This document shows positions 5,863-7,098 of a DNA stretch of 7,098 nucleotides, piece after piece; the stretch's first letter is position 1; the number at the start of each line of letters is the position of its first letter. The stretch spans positions 1 to 7,098 of the forward strand of contig JANYCP010000299.1 of assembly GCA_025360265.1 (NCBI GenBank), read 5' to 3'. The position numbers and the translations under genes were made by a program. The stretch comes from Gemmatimonadota bacterium. Lineage in GTDB: Bacteria > Gemmatimonadota > Gemmatimonadetes > Gemmatimonadales > GWC2-71-9. The notes beneath the pieces were generated by a model. It was given only the letters and a program-made list of their open reading frames with translations. It ran no database searches and had not been told where the DNA came from.

Positions 5863-7098
5863 AGCAGCCGCCCACGCTCCTTCGCGTCCTCGGAAGTTTT
5901 TTCGGGCTCGCGATGGTGGTGGGAGCAACTGTTGGCGGTGGCATTCTCGCCGCACCCGGCGATATCGCCCGCGCGCTCCCCAGCACCACTTGGTTCATGG
6001 CCGCGTGGGTCTTCGGCGGCATCAACGCGCTGCTCGGCGCCACTGTCTACAGCGAACTTGGCGCCATGATGCCGACATCGGGCGGTATTTACGTCTATGC
6101 TCGCCGAGCCTTTGGTGACGGCGTCGGATTCTTCGTGGGCTACGCCGACTGGATCAATTGGTCGGTGTCATCTGCCGCGCTCATCATGTTGGTCGGTCAG
6201 TATCTCGGAGAACTGGTCCCCGCATTCGCAGGGCACGCGTTAGTCGCGGGCTGCATCATCTTCAGCGCACTCGGCGCGGGTCAATGGATCGGCGTGCGCT
6301 CTGGCGGCCGGGTTCAGGAAATCACCAGCGTTCTCAAGTCAGTGGCGCTCATCGCGCTGGTCGGCGCGGTCTTCGTGCTGCCGCACGCCGCTCCGGCGGC
6401 GGCCGCGACGGTTCCACCGTTGATTCCGCACGGGCTCCCCCTGCTGCTTGCCTTTGGCGTAGCGATGCAGGGCGTCGTGTTCAGCTACGACAGTTACTAC
6501 GCCGTGGTGTACTGCGGCGAGGAGATGCAGAACCCCGGCGTCACCATTCCGCGCTCGATCTTCCGGGGACTGCTGATCATCATCGCGATCTATCTGGTGA
6601 TCAACTGGGCATTTCTTACGGTGGTGCCGGTGCAACAGATCGCCGGCGACACTTTTGTCGGTGGGACCGTGGCAAGGCTGATCTTTGGTCAGCGCGGCGA
6701 CACGATCATCCGACTGATCATGATGGTCGCCATCCTCGGCACCGTGAATGCGCAAATCATGGCGGCGCCGCGCATCCTGCTCGCGATGGCCCGCGACGGA
6801 CTCTTTCCGCGCCAGGCGACGCGCATCAACACAGGCGGCACCCCAGTGGTTGCCCTGGCCATGTCGCTCATCCTCACCGGCGCCACGCTCTTTTCCGGAT
6901 CTTTCAACTTTATTCTTGGCATCGACACGTTCTTTATCGTGACGCTCTATCTCATCAACTACGCGTCGCTCTTCGCGCTGCGACGCAAGGAACCCGACAC
7001 ACCGCGGCCGTACCGGGCCTGGGGCTACCCCGTTGTTCCGGGCGTTGCGTTCGCGATCGCGGCGTTGCTGCTCGTCGCCATGACACTGGGTGACCGCG
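5859..7098 (+). CDS. APC-superfamily amino-acid permease (3' partial)
   Basis: Secondary transporter of the inner membrane, likely moving an amino acid with H+/Na+ or by exchange. The frame is open to the right edge, giving 413 residues of an expected 430-450 or so. TTG 5859 overlaps the DUF418 TGA as TTGA, and the protein then starts MKQPPTLLRVLG directly before TM1; the first in-frame ATG downstream (5913) would cut TM1. Family signs: TM1 unwound segment GATVGGGILAAPG at 22-34, SELGAMMPTSGGIYVYARRAFG at 65-86 (conserved TM2-TM3 link), TM6 FSYDSYY at 208-214 followed by GEEMQNPGVTIPRSI at 220-234, APRILLAMARDGLFP at 303-317, and RPYRAWGYP at 383-391. About eleven helices are visible; the last is missing. 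The GEE-NP-IPR signature and overall pattern resemble the LAT/SteT-like branch (AA_permease_2), but the substrate cannot be told. In TM6 the usual YDGW is YDSYY, which may alter specificity. Confidence 0.93.
   Translation, partial: MKQPPTLLRVLGSFFGLAMVVGATVGGGILAAPGDIARALPSTTWFMAAWVFGGINALLGATVYSELGAMMPTSGGIYVYARRAFGDGVGFFVGYADWINWSVSSAALIMLVGQYLGELVPAFAGHALVAGCIIFSALGAGQWIGVRSGGRVQEITSVLKSVALIALVGAVFVLPHAAPAAAATVPPLIPHGLPLLLAFGVAMQGVVFSYDSYYAVVYCGEEMQNPGVTIPRSIFRGLLIIIAIYLVINWAFLTVVPVQQIAGDTFVGGTVARLIFGQRGDTIIRLIMMVAILGTVNAQIMAAPRILLAMARDGLFPRQATRINTGGTPVVALAMSLILTGATLFSGSFNFILGIDTFFIVTLYLINYASLFALRRKEPDTPRPYRAWGYPVVPGVAFAIAALLLVAMTLGDR

Noticed and set aside
5897..5902. T6 run at the start of the permease (another at 5220-5225) as terminator or slippage site
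   Set aside because: Only a 4-bp imperfect stem precedes the first and none the second; both encode Phe-containing membrane or near-membrane segments and the frame is continuous.
5173..5955. Minus-strand open frame of 260 codons across the DUF418/permease junction
   Set aside because: It spans two well-supported genes on the other strand and shows no domain pattern.
6158..7093. Plus-strand open frame of 311 codons in a second frame
   Set aside because: Its product is Arg/His-rich with no hydrophobic helices, while the overlapping frame from 5859 encodes a clean multi-helix permease with family motifs; it is a shadow.
1..7098. CRISPR arrays, tRNA/rRNA genes, IS elements, defence or phage modules
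   Set aside because: Dense coding on one strand leaves a single gap of 96 bases; no spaced repeats, cloverleaf pattern, transposase or terminal inverted repeats were seen.

Overview
The window looks like chromosomal DNA from a GC-rich, Gram-negative-type bacterium. A Gemmatimonadota-like host is my best guess. The hints are a membrane-anchored Ser/Thr kinase fused to a TolB-N-like plus TPR sensor half, a lipoprotein with a CS-D type mature N-terminus and Ig-like modules, and frequent non-ATG starts. No phylogenetic marker is present, so this stays an inference. All four genes I can support are on the + strand. I see no tRNA, rRNA, CRISPR array, insertion sequence or phage gene.

Layout: (1) 2-2257 is the 3' part of a receptor-type Ser/Thr kinase. 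It begins near the kinase hinge and continues through one membrane helix into a TolB-N/FlgO-like domain and a TPR-like region. (2) 2258-2353 is the only intergenic gap. It is AT-rich against its surroundings and holds a 7-bp perfect inverted repeat and a promoter-like -35/-10 pair with a 17-bp spacer. (3) 2354-4609 encodes a 751-residue lipoprotein with an unrecognised N-terminal domain, a duplicated Gly-rich decapeptide linker, about three Ig-like (Big_1/invasin-like) modules and a Cys-containing tail. (4) 4603-5862 encodes a DUF418/YeiB-family polytopic membrane protein that starts inside the lipoprotein stop region. (5) 5859-7098 is the 5' part of an APC-superfamily amino-acid permease, overlapping the previous stop by 4 nt and running off the window.

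The last three genes share overlapping stop/start junctions, so they probably form one translationally coupled operon read from the 2258-2353 promoter region. The kinase has its own stop and a gap after it; whether it is co-transcribed or regulates the operon cannot be decided here. The operon combines a surface or periplasmic lipoprotein with two inner-membrane proteins, one of them a probable amino-acid transporter. A shared envelope or uptake role is conceivable but unproven. I did not find a clear new defence or mobile system. The most distinctive signals are the codon-diverged decapeptide duplication and the overlapping, non-ATG gene junctions.
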